Source: Leishmania mexicana MHOM/GT/2001/U1103
Lineage: Eukaryota > Euglenozoa > Kinetoplastea > Trypanosomatida > Trypanosomatidae
Assembly (NCBI RefSeq): GCF_000234665.1
Contig: NC_018327.1
Location: forward strand, 666,443 to 730,442
Length of the DNA: 64,000 nt
Direction: 5' to 3'
The notes under the pieces are model-generated. The model had not been told where the DNA came from. It saw only the letters and a list, made by a program, of their open reading frames with translations, and searched no databases. This document shows, piece after piece, positions 48,324 to 59,501 of the stretch. Position numbers and translations under genes: made by a program. The stretch's first letter is position 1. Each line of letters starts with the position of its first letter.

Positions 48324-50651
48324 ATGCCGCGGGAGGCATGCAGTGGGCTGTGGAGGTCGGAGGATATGGTGGTCCTCTCCCTCCACATGCAGCGCGAGGT
48401 GGCCCACGACGCCGTTCTCAAGCTCGGCGAGATCGGCCAGTTCCAGTTTAGCGACCTAAACAAGGACGTGAGCGCCTTCCAGCGCGACTTTGTGCAGGAG
48501 GTGCGCCGCTGCGACGACATGGAGCGTAAGCTGCGCTTTCTGCAAGAGGAAATCGAAAAGGCCGGTGTGACCACCATCGTGGAAGGCGGCGCGGAGGGGG
48601 AGACGATGTCGTCGCTCGAGCACAAAATCGACGAGGTGTACTCTGAGGTGGTGGAGCTCAATGAGCAGTACCAGGCCCTCATCGAGGAGCGCAACCGGTC
48701 CAAGGAGCATCTCGAGATTCTCTCGCGCGACTTTGGCGGGGCGACCGGCGATGGTGTGCTGATGGTGACTGGCGTCATCCCGAAGGATCGCATTCCGCTC
48801 TTCGAGCGCCTTGTGTACCGCGCCACGCGGGGCAACTCTATCCTGCGCACGGACGATATCGACAAGCCCTTCTACAACATAAACGCGAACGAGCCCGTGC
48901 ACAAGAGCGTGTTTGTCGTGTACTTTTCGGCCCCGCGGCTGCGCGAGAGGCTTATCAAGATTGCCGAGGCGAACGCGGCGACTGTATACAGCTATGCCGA
49001 CTCTGAGCAGCAGCTGACCCGCATGCACGCCTCGCTGCAGGAGCAGGTGGACACGATCACCCAGACCCTTAACCAGTCAGCCTACCGCCACCGACAGGTG
49101 CTGCTCGGCATTGCGGCTGCCTGCTACGAGTGGCGCCGTGCTGTGGTGACGGAAAAGGCGGTCTTCTCGACCATGAACATGCTGAAGTTCTCGGGGTCGA
49201 CCGCGATTGCGCAGGGGTGGGCGCCGGTGCGCTCGTGCGAGGACATCCGCACGGCGGTCGCCGAAGCTGAGTATCTGAGCGGGGCGCAGGTGGCGACGAT
49301 CATTGAGGAGCTGAACACGAAGGAGACGCCGCCGTCGTACTTCAAGACGAACAAGATCACGGCTTCCTTCCAGAGCATCGTGGACAGCTATGGTATGGCC
49401 CGCTACAAGGAGGCGAACCCCGGCGTATTCACGATCATCACCTTCCCGTATCTCTTCGGTGTCATGTACGGCGACGTCGGCCACGGCATCATCCTCACCC
49501 TCTTTGCCGCTTTCCTAGTCTTCAAGGAGAAGAACTTCGAGGGGCAGCCTTTGAACGAGATTTTCGCCATGATCTTTGGCGGCCGCTACCTGCTGTTGCT
49601 GATGGGCTTCTTTGCTGTGTACATGGGGCTCCTGTACAACGATATGTTCGGCTTCTCGATTGAAATCTTTGCTTCGGGCTACCGCTGGCCGCAGCTGCCA
49701 CCGGAGGGCCCAGACGGGATCGTGTACCCGTCCTTCCCCACAGGCCGCCCCAGCGTCAAGCCGGAAACCCCGGTCATCTTCGGGATCGACTCCGCTTGGT
49801 CGGAGACGGAGAACAAGCTGGAGTTCTACAACTCCATCAAGATGAAGTGCTCCGTCATTATCGGTGTGGCGCAGATGTTGGCTGGCGTGTTCATTTCTCT
49901 TACGAACTACATCTACTTCAACGACAGCGTCAAGGTGTGGTTCCGCTTTGTCCCGGAGGTGGTGTTTCTGTCCTGCACCTTTGGCTACATGTGCGTCCTC
50001 ATCATTGTCAAGTGGCTGACCACCTGGGAGAACACGCACGATGCCCCGTCGCTGCTGGAGACGATGACGAACTTCTTCCTGGCACCGGGAACCATCACCC
50101 TTCCGCTCTTCTCTGGCCAGGCTGCCCTGCAGGTGATGCTTTTGCTGGTTTCCTTGGCCTGCGTTCCATGCATGCTGTGCGTCATCCCATACGTGGAGAA
50201 GAAAGAGCATGACCGAAAGATGCAAGAACGGGCCGCGCACCCTCCTGCGGACGGCGAGGAGGAAGAGGAGGACGACTTCGAGTTCAGCGAGATTATCATC
50301 CACCAGATCATTCACACGATCGAATACGTGCTGGGCTGTGTGTCGAACACCGCCTCATACCTACGTCTTTGGGCCCTGTCCCTCGCCCACTCGCAGCTGT
50401 CGGAGGTGTTCTGGAGCTTTGCTTTCCTCCTCACGGTCGACTACGACAACGGCACCGGAATCTGTATCTTCTTTGGCTTCGCCGTGTGGATGGCGGCGAC
50501 GATCGGCGTGCTGCTCGGCATGGAGTCCCTGTCCGCCTTCTTGCACGCGCTGCGTCTTCACTGGGTGGAGTTCAACAACAAGTTCTACGCCGCTGACGGC
50601 CACGCGTTCGAGCCGTTTGACCTCGCAGAGTCGCTGAGCAAGCTGCGCTAA
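48324..50651 (+). CDS. V-type proton ATPase subunit a
   Basis: The frame is open from a GTG at 48258; ATG 48324 gives 775 aa, close to the usual ~800. The N-terminal cytosolic half begins LWRSEDM, LSLHMQREVAHDAVLKLGEIGQ and DLNKDV, the standard start of the subunit. The membrane half begins near residue 370 with LFGVMYGDVGHGI and has several helices. The essential proton-path arginine is Arg681 in YLRLWALSLAHSQLS (equivalent to yeast Vph1 Arg735), with Arg744 and Glu749 later in the last helix (LRLHWVEFNNKFY). A loop near 630-650 is acidic (EEEEEDDFEF). It forms the half-channels of the Vo sector and acidifies acidocalcisomes, lysosome-like compartments or contractile vacuole. Complete and very secure. 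Confidence 0.95.
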   Translation: MPREACSGLWRSEDMVVLSLHMQREVAHDAVLKLGEIGQFQFSDLNKDVSAFQRDFVQEVRRCDDMERKLRFLQEEIEKAGVTTIVEGGAEGETMSSLEHKIDEVYSEVVELNEQYQALIEERNRSKEHLEILSRDFGGATGDGVLMVTGVIPKDRIPLFERLVYRATRGNSILRTDDIDKPFYNINANEPVHKSVFVVYFSAPRLRERLIKIAEANAATVYSYADSEQQLTRMHASLQEQVDTITQTLNQSAYRHRQVLLGIAAACYEWRRAVVTEKAVFSTMNMLKFSGSTAIAQGWAPVRSCEDIRTAVAEAEYLSGAQVATIIEELNTKETPPSYFKTNKITASFQSIVDSYGMARYKEANPGVFTIITFPYLFGVMYGDVGHGIILTLFAAFLVFKEKNFEGQPLNEIFAMIFGGRYLLLLMGFFAVYMGLLYNDMFGFSIEIFASGYRWPQLPPEGPDGIVYPSFPTGRPSVKPETPVIFGIDSAWSETENKLEFYNSIKMKCSVIIGVAQMLAGVFISLTNYIYFNDSVKVWFRFVPEVVFLSCTFGYMCVLIIVKWLTTWENTHDAPSLLETMTNFFLAPGTITLPLFSGQAALQVMLLLVSLACVPCMLCVIPYVEKKEHDRKMQERAAHPPADGEEEEEDDFEFSEIIIHQIIHTIEYVLGCVSNTASYLRLWALSLAHSQLSEVFWSFAFLLTVDYDNGTGICIFFGFAVWMAATIGVLLGMESLSAFLHALRLHWVEFNNKFYAADGHAFEPFDLAESLSKLR

Positions 50652-52109
50652 GCACCATCACCGACACCAGCACCCGGCGGCGGTGCAGCAAGTGTGGATG
50701 GGGTGGCTCGCTTGTACCCTCCGCTTCGGTGACTTCGGCGTGCGGCGCATAAATGGAGCGAGAGAGGAGGCTTGCCGGACCATCGCAGTGTGGAAGTTTT
50801 TCGCTTGCTCGGGTCCTTGTGCTCGCGACGACGCAAGCGGCGGGCCCCTTCGCCACTTCTCTCTCTATGTTTTCACCCTGGCCACCCCAGCCCGCCCTTG
50901 CTGCATCGCGGTGCACCATGTGCTGGTGAGCCGTATTGTTCTCGCGTCCTTTGCTGCGGTTTGCCCGTTTGCTTTGGCGGCTCTGTGTGGTTGGCCTTGC
51001 GCAGGACTGACGGGCGGCGGCGCTCATGTACCGTTGTCTCTTCGTCTTGTGGGCGGGCGTACCGCACGCATCTAGGAACTTGGCGTGTTTTCTGTTTGTT
51101 CTTTCGGAGTCTCTGGCTGACGTCTATCGCTGCGTGCGTGTGCTGGCATCCGTGCCTTCGCTGTAACGTGCCACTTTGGGGTGCGCCCGCTCTCTGCCTC
51201 TCTGTCTGTGTGCCGTGTGTCGTGGGCGAGTGGATGTGCGGCGTGCGTTTTCTTTCGCGTTGATTCGCTGTGTTCCCTAAGGCGCAGGAGTTGTGAAAAC
51301 GAAATCAGAGGAAGCAGGCAAATGGACCGGATGGCGCACCGCCGTGGGCCCACCAGGCACGACTGCGTGGGCAGTCGCGATGAAGGTCGGTCGGGGGAAG
51401 GGGCAGAAAGCGCCGCTGGATGTTTGAGATCTGCGTGTGCCCCTTCCTCCTCCCTTTCGTCACCCCACGCTCTGCGGCGCTCGCTGTTCTGTCTGAGGCG
51501 CACACTCAGGGAGCAGCGGAAGTCTGTGGACCACTTCTCGGGTGTACTACATCTACTCGGGTGAACGAGGGTGCCGCAAAACAGAGGTGCTCGCTTTGGT
51601 TGTGGTATCAGCGGCTTCCGCGGAACGGGGTCTTTGGGACAGCGCGTGGGGAGAGGTGTGTGCGTGAACGGCGCGCATATTTACCGCGCTCCACATTACC
51701 CGCTGCTCTACCTCCCCGTCTATGATAGTCGCTTCTCCTTCGTGTCCCCAACGCCGCTGTTGCGGGGCGTGGTGGACACGTTGGCCCTCTTATCCGCACA
51801 CATACTTGCGCACTCGCACGCCTGTCTGCACGCGTGCTCCCTGCTCACCCTCCGCCTCTTTGCCTATCCTGCCATGCCACCATCGACGCCCCCCTTCTTC
51901 CGTCAGTGTCCCTGCGTCTGTGTAAGTGTTTGCTCGTGTGTTCGAGTGCGTGCACGTGGCCGCTTCATCGCCGTTGCATGCTCACAGATTTCTTCTGGCG
52001 GAGCACCTCATACGAATCCACCACTGTCTTGCGGCGCGCTCTTCCCTCGCTCTCCGCCGCGCGTGTGTATCGCTTCCGTCAGCCAAAATCCTGCCGCATC
52101 ATCGAAGCA
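50652..52109 (+). other. Intergenic/UTR spacer
   Basis: No convincing gene. CAGs at 51904-51906 and 52080-52082 after pyrimidine-rich stretches are alternative acceptors; the choice affects the COX10 start. Confidence 0.55.
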
Positions 52110-53279
52110 ATGGGAAGGACAATGCTGCACACCACGGCGGCTCGGCACGCGCAGCTCTTCAGGCTGACGCAGCGCAGGTTGCAGTCCGGCATCTTCACGG
52201 CGTGCCCGTACCATGGGGCCAAGGAGGGATCTGCCACGGTCATGGCGCAAGGGGCAATGGAGCACTGCCCTGTGGTGGGCACAACGCCGCACATGGGTTG
52301 CCCTGTAGAGGCGGGGCTGTGCGACCGCCGGCCGCCGACCATGTCGACAATGGTGTCGCAGATGGGCAAGTCGCAGCTCTCCGCCTACGTGGCTGCCACG
52401 GCGTTGGCGGGATACGTGATTGCCGGTGGCACCGTTCCCTTAGTTGCGGCCGCCGTCACTGCCGGCACAATGCTACAGTCCTGCTCCGCCAACACGGCGA
52501 ACCAGATCATCGAGGCACCGTATGATAAGCTAATGAAGCGCACCTGCCGTCGACCTCTCCCGATGAAGCTCCTCTCACCCCAGGCAGCTACGGCCATCTC
52601 CGGGATGGAGCTGGCCTTCGGCACTGGGCTGCTGTACTGCGTCAGCCCCCCGGCGGCGGCCTTGGGTGTCTTCAACTGGTTCTTGTACGTCTGCATTTAC
52701 ACTCCGCTGAAGCGCGTCTCCGCACTCAACACGTGGTTCGGCTCTATCGTAGGAGGCGTGCCGCCGCTCATGGGAGGCATTGCCGTCGCCGGTATCATCA
52801 CGCCGCCGGTGTGGCTGCTGGCGACGTTCCTGTTTGTGTGGCAAATTCCGCACTTCAACGGGCTCGCCTTCCACTGCCGGCGCGACTACGAGGTGGCCGG
52901 CTACAAGATGCTAGCCTTCTACAATCCCTGGCGCGCGTCCTTCTACGCCGTTGCCCTCTCTGTATTGATGGCCTTCCTCACTCTCGTCTGCCCAACGCTC
53001 GCCGGTATGGAGGTGGAGGGTGTGTGGTACTACTCTGTGACGGCCGCCGCCAACGCGCTCATGATCTACAAGTCGCTCCTCTTTCACAACGAGCCGGTGC
53101 GCCACTGCCGCGGCTGCTTCGTCTTCTCGTATGTGTATCTCAGCGTGGTCCTCGCGGCGATCATGCTAAACCACATTCAGCCGATGCACCTCGCGCAGCG
53201 CGCCATAGACTATGTGACTGCGGAGGCAACCGAGGCGTCCGCAGCGTTGTCGGCGGTAACATCCACCGCAGAGACGTAG
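52110..53279 (+). CDS. COX10: Protoheme IX farnesyltransferase (heme O synthase)
   Basis: ATG 52110 gives 389 aa and starts MGRTMLHTTAARHAQLFRL, a good mitochondrial presequence; an upstream in-frame ATG at 51978 would add 44 residues. The prenyltransferase motif NQIIEAPYDKLMKRT has Asn131, Glu135 and Asp139 (N-X3-E-X3-D), the aspartate-rich metal/prenyl-diphosphate site, with RPLP next. Several hydrophobic helices follow, with FLFVWQIPHFNGLAF and YKMLAFYNPW as family blocks. COX10 adds a farnesyl group to protoheme for heme A and cytochrome c oxidase, in the mitochondrial inner membrane. The segment from ~25 to 80 has extra Cys/His residues (HCPVVG, CPYHG) and precedes the first helix; it is unlike most COX10. 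Identification is secure; the start is the uncertain part. Confidence 0.92.
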   Translation: MGRTMLHTTAARHAQLFRLTQRRLQSGIFTACPYHGAKEGSATVMAQGAMEHCPVVGTTPHMGCPVEAGLCDRRPPTMSTMVSQMGKSQLSAYVAATALAGYVIAGGTVPLVAAAVTAGTMLQSCSANTANQIIEAPYDKLMKRTCRRPLPMKLLSPQAATAISGMELAFGTGLLYCVSPPAAALGVFNWFLYVCIYTPLKRVSALNTWFGSIVGGVPPLMGGIAVAGIITPPVWLLATFLFVWQIPHFNGLAFHCRRDYEVAGYKMLAFYNPWRASFYAVALSVLMAFLTLVCPTLAGMEVEGVWYYSVTAAANALMIYKSLLFHNEPVRHCRGCFVFSYVYLSVVLAAIMLNHIQPMHLAQRAIDYVTAEATEASAALSAVTSTAET

Positions 53280-55968
53280 TTTGTTTTCACAAACGAATGT
53301 GGAGGCTTGGTTGAGCCTCGCACACTCTCGAAAGGTCCTTTTACAAGTGAACATAGACGCACGCACGCATCGCTTCTACCCCTCGCATTGCTACACATGC
53401 GCATATCGGCGACCGTGCGGGCAGGGGCGAGCGCCGGCTTCGATACCGCTCTGGTCTGGCTCGCACATATTTCTAGGAAATCATTCGTAGCACGCAAACA
53501 ACGCTCCCGCACGGATGTCAGATGGAATGAAGACTTTGGTCCACCACTGTGCCGTCTCGCACGCCAACGCCGTCGCCTCCACTTTCCCTTTCCTTCCACA
53601 TGCACCGTACCCGATCCTTGAGGACGCGTTGGCGATCACTGCAGTCGACTAGGCTAGGGAACAGCGGCGTTGCTCCTACTGCGTCTTCACACGAACTACA
53701 GCGAAGGGATGGCGATGGTGGTGAAATAGAGGTCTGGCGGCGTGGCATCTGCTGGGCTTTGCCTCCCCCCTTCCTCTCCCGGTGTGCCATTGATCTCAGT
53801 GGCAGATATGCAGCGGGAGATGTTGCTTGTCCCTTTTCCGCTCGTTACAGTACCGTCGTAGCATCACATAGCAAAATAATCTAACTTACTTTTCTTACGG
53901 TGATTTGCTCTTCTTTTCATCTGTGTGTCGCGCTCTGCCCTCTCTCCCTCCCATCGTTTGTGCCGATGGGCTGAGATGGAGTGGAGGCGGGTGGCGGATG
54001 GACTACACATCCCGTGTTTTCCCCCACGCCAGCTTGGTGGCTCTCACGCTCTACAGGATGAGGGCATGGCGGACACCACCACAATTTTGTTTGCCTTTCT
54101 CAGTCGTTTGTTCACTTCTTTCTCGCTGCTCCACTCTGAGTGTGACGGGCATGCACATCCACTAACCCGTCCGCGGACGACTCTCTCTGAGTGGGTTGTG
54201 CGCGCATGTGCCGCTGTTGGCGTTGGTGGCGACCGCACGTGTCTGGCGACTGTGCACTGCGTGCGCGACGGCCATGTGGCGGAGTTTTTTGTTTTGTCTG
54301 ATTTCTCAACTTTCCCTGCGGTCTCTGATTAGGACACTGAACAAACGGATAAGGGCACGTGCGTGCTCGCGTTTACGGCGTAGGGCTCGTGCGCGTGTGC
54401 GTGGCGCTCGTTGCGTCCTCGGATGCGTATGACTATGTATTAAGGAAAATATCTAAGCTACTGTTTGTATTGGTTTACTGTTGCCGTTTGCTGCGGATAC
54501 GCGCATACACACCTGCGCGCGCTACTCACCCATTGCCCTCGTAGAAAGGCAGGCAAGACCAAAAAACAAAACGAGGGAGAGTAAGACATGGGCCCTGATG
54601 CGGGAGCTCCCCACGACTATACTCGCTGCCCACCGTCTCAAGGCTGTGCCTCTCTCTCACTTATCCACTCTGTGCGCACATGTGTGTGTGTGTGTGAGGG
54701 GGGGACGCCTCTGCTACGCTGCAGTCAGAGGGCGGTAGGGGCGAGCTGTGGAGGGAGCGCCGACTTGTGCGTTCTTTCTCCACCCTTTTCTCGCCTCCTC
54801 TGCAGCGAATGGTAACGCGGAGGAGTGAGGAGCTGTACGAACTTGCCGCATGAGAGCGGATTGCTTCTCACAAATGTTTGTTTCTGCCGTTATGAAAGGT
54901 GGCGGTAAGCGGGAAAGCACCGACGGCAGGCTGGGGAAGCGGAGGTGAATGGGAGGGGGGGGGCGTAAGGGGCAGGGTGAAGTGCTGAGCGCTGCCATGC
55001 GCACGTCTGCCTCTCCTCCCTACTTCCCTCTCACTGAGGTTGCCCGTTAGTTGCAGCCCCGCCCACGTGCTTCTTTGTTTCTCCGTCCTCTCTCCTCCTC
55101 TTTCACTTCTGCCGGCCATCATTCCTGCGATTCAAGCACATGCATGCGCGTGCTTGTGTAGGCGGAGCCGATGGGAGTCGCCGGTGCCGTTCTTCACTAC
55201 TCCCCCGTATTCCGTCTGTGTTTTTCTCCGTCTTGCCACGGCTCCTGATGATGCTGATAACGGTAGTAGTTGGGCGGAGCCGCCTCGATTCCGCTATTCA
55301 TCTCGCTGTGTGCTGATAGATGGGTGACGCGTGTGTGCGCCTCTCCTCTCTGTCCGTTGACTATGGTTGTTGTGTTCGCTATTCTCGTTTCTTATCTGTT
55401 TTTGTGCGCGTCTCCGCCCCTCTGTCCCTCCCTTCCTCCCTATCTCGCCACCATCTCGCGGCCCGTGCGGATGTACAAGTGTGCGGGGCGGGTCAGTGTG
55501 CATCCTTGGGGCATGTACCACCATCGCCATTAGTGTTTGACGAAGTGTAGCAAAATCTATAAATGCGGAGTACGGTGCTGCTTCATGTGGCACGCGTCGT
55601 GAGTGCTGTGCCTTCACCAGTCGGCACAGGTAGCGAGATACTTGCCGCATCCTCAGCGAAACAAAATGCATGGTGCCGCTCAGCCAGGAAGGGTGGGAGG
55701 GCGTTCTGCCCACAGCAGACAGTGCTTCGATCATCCTCCTCTCCCAGTACTTCAGCACTCTCAATGCCAGTCTACCTCATCACTGGAGAGGTGAGCGAGT
55801 AAGAAGCGAGCTGCCATGCGCACACCGCTGGCACACGTGCGTTGCTTCACACTCCCTCTGCTGCCCCCCAACCCACTTCTACCTATGTACTGCGCTCTAC
55901 ATAAACGCGAGTCTTGCTTCTGGCAGTGTAGATTGAGCGAGAGCTGGCTGCTGCGCCGTTTCGGAGAC
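53280..55968 (+). other. Intergenic/UTR spacer (2.7 kb)
   Basis: No convincing gene. An AT-rich patch occurs at about 53860-53905, a TG run at about 54681-54696, and C-rich/CT tracts near 55846-55880, followed by CAG near 55924-55926; this is the likely acceptor for the next gene. Confidence 0.55.
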
Positions 55969-58500
55969 ATGTCCGAAGGCTCTGCAGGGCAACTTACCAT
56001 TTCAGCCTCTTGGGTGCACACCGACTTACAGAAGCTACGACTTCGACGTGACAGAGCCACCGTGACCATGCAGCTCAAGGAGCTGGAGGAGGATCGGCGG
56101 TATGTGGAATCGCAGCTTGGCGCCGTAGAGCACCGCACCAGCCGCCAACGTTCTCGTATAGAACAGCTGACCAAGGAGCTGCAGAGCCTGACGACAGAGC
56201 TGGCGCCGGAACTGATTCTCCTCGAGGAGGGTCACCGAATTGCTGAGGGGATGCGCAACCAGCTGCACTACCAGACAATCATTAGCCGAACCTCCTCTTC
56301 CTACAGCGGTGAGCTTGCTAGCTTATCGACTGCAAACGGCGCAGGCACCGTGGATCCACGCACCTCGATGGCCTGCCCCCTGTCGGTGCACGGCCTCTCT
56401 CTCTTTCCCCGCTGCGTTGCCAACGCTGCTCGACCGCAGGCCGCAGATGTGAATGCTTTTCTGCAGCGCTGCGCGCCACTCTTTCAGTGGAGTGACGAGG
56501 AGCAAGCGGTGAAGCCGCCGTTCTTCTTTGATGAGCCGTGCCTCATGGAGCGCGGCAGTGATGGGACGCTGGGCATGTCCGAGGAGAGTGGCGTTCGCGA
56601 CGCAGCAGTGTGCCGCAACGCTGCATGCCCGTACTGGCACCGCAATCAGCTTACCCACGTCAAGATGGCGGTCATGGTCTTTCTAGACTCCGTGCGTTGT
56701 CAGTCGGTGGTCGATGAGTATCTCTGCGCCGTCACCCACGCGACCGCCCGCCTGGCGCGTCACGTGCATCACGCGGACTCCATCTCGTTAGTATGTGCCC
56801 TGCTCTGTGAGGTGCTGCAGACATTGATAGCGACTGGGCTGCATGTGAGGCTTCTCGCGGACAAGCAGTCCACACGTGCGATGATGAGCGCCCCCACTGT
56901 GAAGGCTACGGACGCGCAACGCGCTTCACCTACCCGCGCCGTCTTTCTGCGGAGCGCCGAAGAGGTGGAGTGCTGGAGCGCTGTCGAGCGGCAGCAACAG
57001 CAGCACTCCTCCAGCACCGACTCTTTATCGCTCGCGGCTGCAGCTGCTGCACAGTTCCAGTTGCATCCGAGCTCCTTGTCATGGCGGTGCATGCTGGCCG
57101 CCGTGGAGGACGTTGCGCAGCGGCGCTGGCTGGGACACCAGGGCGTGGTCTTGTTTCCCAGCTCGCCAGAGTTGCATCTGCAGTACGTGCTTGCGGTGCT
57201 GAGCAGCGGCGGCAGCGTCGCTGAGGTGCTCGAGACTTGTCTGGCATCCTGCCGCACACTTTCTGCTCAGGCGGCTGCCTCTGTAGTGGCGGGTCTGGAC
57301 TGTGGGCAGTACGCCACCAGGGTGGCACGCCATGCTGCGTACTTGCTTGCTCGTGTGTTTGTGCACGTCGCGCAGACAGACACGGCCGCAGCTTTGGCAT
57401 TTCTGGCGCCTTTTTTGAGATCCGACGCGGAGGCAGGCGTGGCTGCTCTTCTTCTGCCGTTGGCGCGTCAGAATTTGACGCTTCTGATGGTGGCACTGCG
57501 CCGCACCGGTCACCTGCACTACACCAACTTCCTCCCTCTCGCTGCCATCTCCGACATAGCCCTGGAGCTCTCATCGCCGGATGGCGCTAACCCGTCAGAA
57601 AGCGGCCGTGACACACTCTACGCAGCGTTGAAGCTGGTCATGTCGTACAAGCGTGACCGCTTTGATGCGCAGCTGGTGAGCTGCTGTGACGCAGCGCTGC
57701 AGATTAGCGTCCTGCGAACCTTCTCCTACCGACTGGCGTACATCGAGCGCGTGGTGGAAAAGACGGTTCCGGAGTCGCCGCTATCGCAGGGCGTTCTCTA
57801 CAGCGAGTACGTGGATGCGGTTGCTGAGCAGCAGTCAGTGCATGCTGCAGCCCTCGTCGCCGACGCTCTTGCGCGCAATGAAGGGGCTTCCTGTACGCTG
57901 ACGCTGCTACTGCGGGGACGCCTCCGCATGTGGGGGGCGTCCCTCTCATCGGACGCGCAAAACGCTGTGTCGGCGTTCTGCGCGGCGAACCAACTCTCCC
58001 CCGACGAGCTCGGTAACATGGCCCACCTTTGGGATGCCTTCCAGACGCCTTGTTCCTCCCGTTCTCCACCTGTGGAGTGGGTATGCGCGTACGCGCTCCA
58101 CGTGATGTGCACATTGGGTGGCGAGGCTGCTGCAGAGCCGGCATGGGCAAAGATGGACGCGCTGCCGGTGGAGTCGCTGATGCATGACGTAGTCGCTGCC
58201 GCCTTTTTCTTCCACGTTCTCCTGCAGCTCAGCGGGGAGGCTCGCAGTGCGACGCTCTTCCACCGCACAGTGCACCGCTGTCTTTCCCTCTTTCTCGAGG
58301 CGCACCTCCTCAGCTGGAGCGCACTGGAAGGGTCAGCGGAGAATATGATCGGACTGCCACACTATCTGAGTCTCTGCATCTACCAAGAGGTGCCACTGCT
58401 GTTGGGCCCTGGCGCCGACGACACGTTCGCGTGGCGCTGCCTTGTCCTGGAGGTAGCTACCAGTTTGGGTGTTCTCCATCCTCTTCTGGTGACCGCCTAG
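55969..58500 (+). CDS. Coiled-coil protein with ZFC3H1-like zinc finger
   Basis: In-frame ATGs exist at 55816, 55885 and 55969; the last follows the likely acceptor and gives 843 aa. Residues ~20-95 form a coiled coil (MQLKELEEDRRYVESQL). A putative zinc finger follows: CRNAACPYWHR at 215-225 with Cys215, Cys220 and His224, and a possible fourth ligand in DEPC about 25 residues before, in the C..C-x4-C-x3-H style of the zf-C3H1 family (ZFC3H1, which links nuclear poly(A) RNA to the exosome). Next is a helical segment (LTHVKMAVMVFLDSVRC) usual for that family. The remaining ~600 residues are helical, TPR/HAT-like. A role in nuclear RNA decay is inference; the fourth ligand position is atypical. 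Confidence 0.55.
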   Translation: MSEGSAGQLTISASWVHTDLQKLRLRRDRATVTMQLKELEEDRRYVESQLGAVEHRTSRQRSRIEQLTKELQSLTTELAPELILLEEGHRIAEGMRNQLHYQTIISRTSSSYSGELASLSTANGAGTVDPRTSMACPLSVHGLSLFPRCVANAARPQAADVNAFLQRCAPLFQWSDEEQAVKPPFFFDEPCLMERGSDGTLGMSEESGVRDAAVCRNAACPYWHRNQLTHVKMAVMVFLDSVRCQSVVDEYLCAVTHATARLARHVHHADSISLVCALLCEVLQTLIATGLHVRLLADKQSTRAMMSAPTVKATDAQRASPTRAVFLRSAEEVECWSAVERQQQQHSSSTDSLSLAAAAAAQFQLHPSSLSWRCMLAAVEDVAQRRWLGHQGVVLFPSSPELHLQYVLAVLSSGGSVAEVLETCLASCRTLSAQAAASVVAGLDCGQYATRVARHAAYLLARVFVHVAQTDTAAALAFLAPFLRSDAEAGVAALLLPLARQNLTLLMVALRRTGHLHYTNFLPLAAISDIALELSSPDGANPSESGRDTLYAALKLVMSYKRDRFDAQLVSCCDAALQISVLRTFSYRLAYIERVVEKTVPESPLSQGVLYSEYVDAVAEQQSVHAAALVADALARNEGASCTLTLLLRGRLRMWGASLSSDAQNAVSAFCAANQLSPDELGNMAHLWDAFQTPCSSRSPPVEWVCAYALHVMCTLGGEAAAEPAWAKMDALPVESLMHDVVAAAFFFHVLLQLSGEARSATLFHRTVHRCLSLFLEAHLLSWSALEGSAENMIGLPHYLSLCIYQEVPLLLGPGADDTFAWRCLVLEVATSLGVLHPLLVTA

Positions 58501-59501
58501 ACATGTAGAGTGGTGATTCCGTGTGCACACTCGTCGGCCGTACCGTCTTCGTAAGCCCTTCCGTCGCGATGCACTTGTGTCAATGCCTTTAAGCCCTAGA
58601 ACAGAGGTTGAGGGAGGGGGAGACCATTGCGCGGTGGCCCGCCTCCACTCCCTTTTCTTTGCGCCGCCCTACGCTGCGTGCGCCTGTGTGCGTGTGCCAC
58701 TGCTTTATCAGCGCGACACTCTCTCAATGGGCACGTGCGATGCACTGCTGCCCAGACGCAGACGTTGCAGCGGCGGGCCGCCCTGAGCACGTCTGTGTCC
58801 CTCCACTCTCATACGGCATAGCGTCTTCTTCTCAGTCTTCATGCTGTGCATTTCCATCTCTGCACTCCCCCTCCTTGTTGCTCTCTCACCCACATCTCTG
58901 CGCTCTGCGTGTCGTGTCATCTGCAACTATCCTGCGCTTGTTTTGTGTGCCTGTCATGCGAGCGTTCCCAAACGAACGCTCTCGACGCCGTGAAGGCCTG
59001 CTGCCGCCGCCGCTTGGCCAAGAGAACACCTCTTGTGTTCGCGTCCTTTGTGCCGGCACTCTGGGAAAAGAGGTCAAGGTGACTTTGGAGAAGGGTAGAA
59101 AAGACGTAGGGTGCCGCAGCTCACCAGCGGAGGGGATCGGCGCGCAGGCAGACGCTCTTCCGCTGTTCCTGCTAGCGGCGTGCAACTTTCTTTGCCATAG
59201 CCTCCCCTCTCTCCGCTCTGTCTTTGCGTCCTTCCGACGTCTCCCTTCTTTGCAGTGCCGAGACGCAGTGTAGCGACACGCGCAATCCGCGCAGAGTGTG
59301 TCCCAGCACTCCAAGGACACTGTGCAAGACACACACATATATATATATATACGCAGAGGGGCACACAAACACCCGCACATCTTTGTCTCCGTGTCACACA
59401 CACAGCACGGCTGTTACGCACATCCCCGCATGCGATTGTGGGCGCCAGCTGTCCCCCCTCTGTGTTTCCTCGCGCCTTTGAGTGGGACCAGGGGGGGGGT
59501 C
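58501..59501 (+). other. Intergenic/UTR spacer with AT repeat
   Basis: No convincing gene. AT repeat at about 59336-59351. A pyrimidine-rich run (about 59451-59478) with AG following precedes the next ATG by about 20 bases. Confidence 0.55.

Noticed and set aside
49515..50315. 266-codon minus-strand frame opposite V-ATPase a
   Set aside because: Antisense shadow; the plus-strand protein is unmistakable.
59336..59351. YIYIYI peptide at the start of the long frame 59298-62384
   Set aside because: It is translated from an AT repeat upstream of the likely acceptor; the initiator is GTG, so it is leader, not protein.
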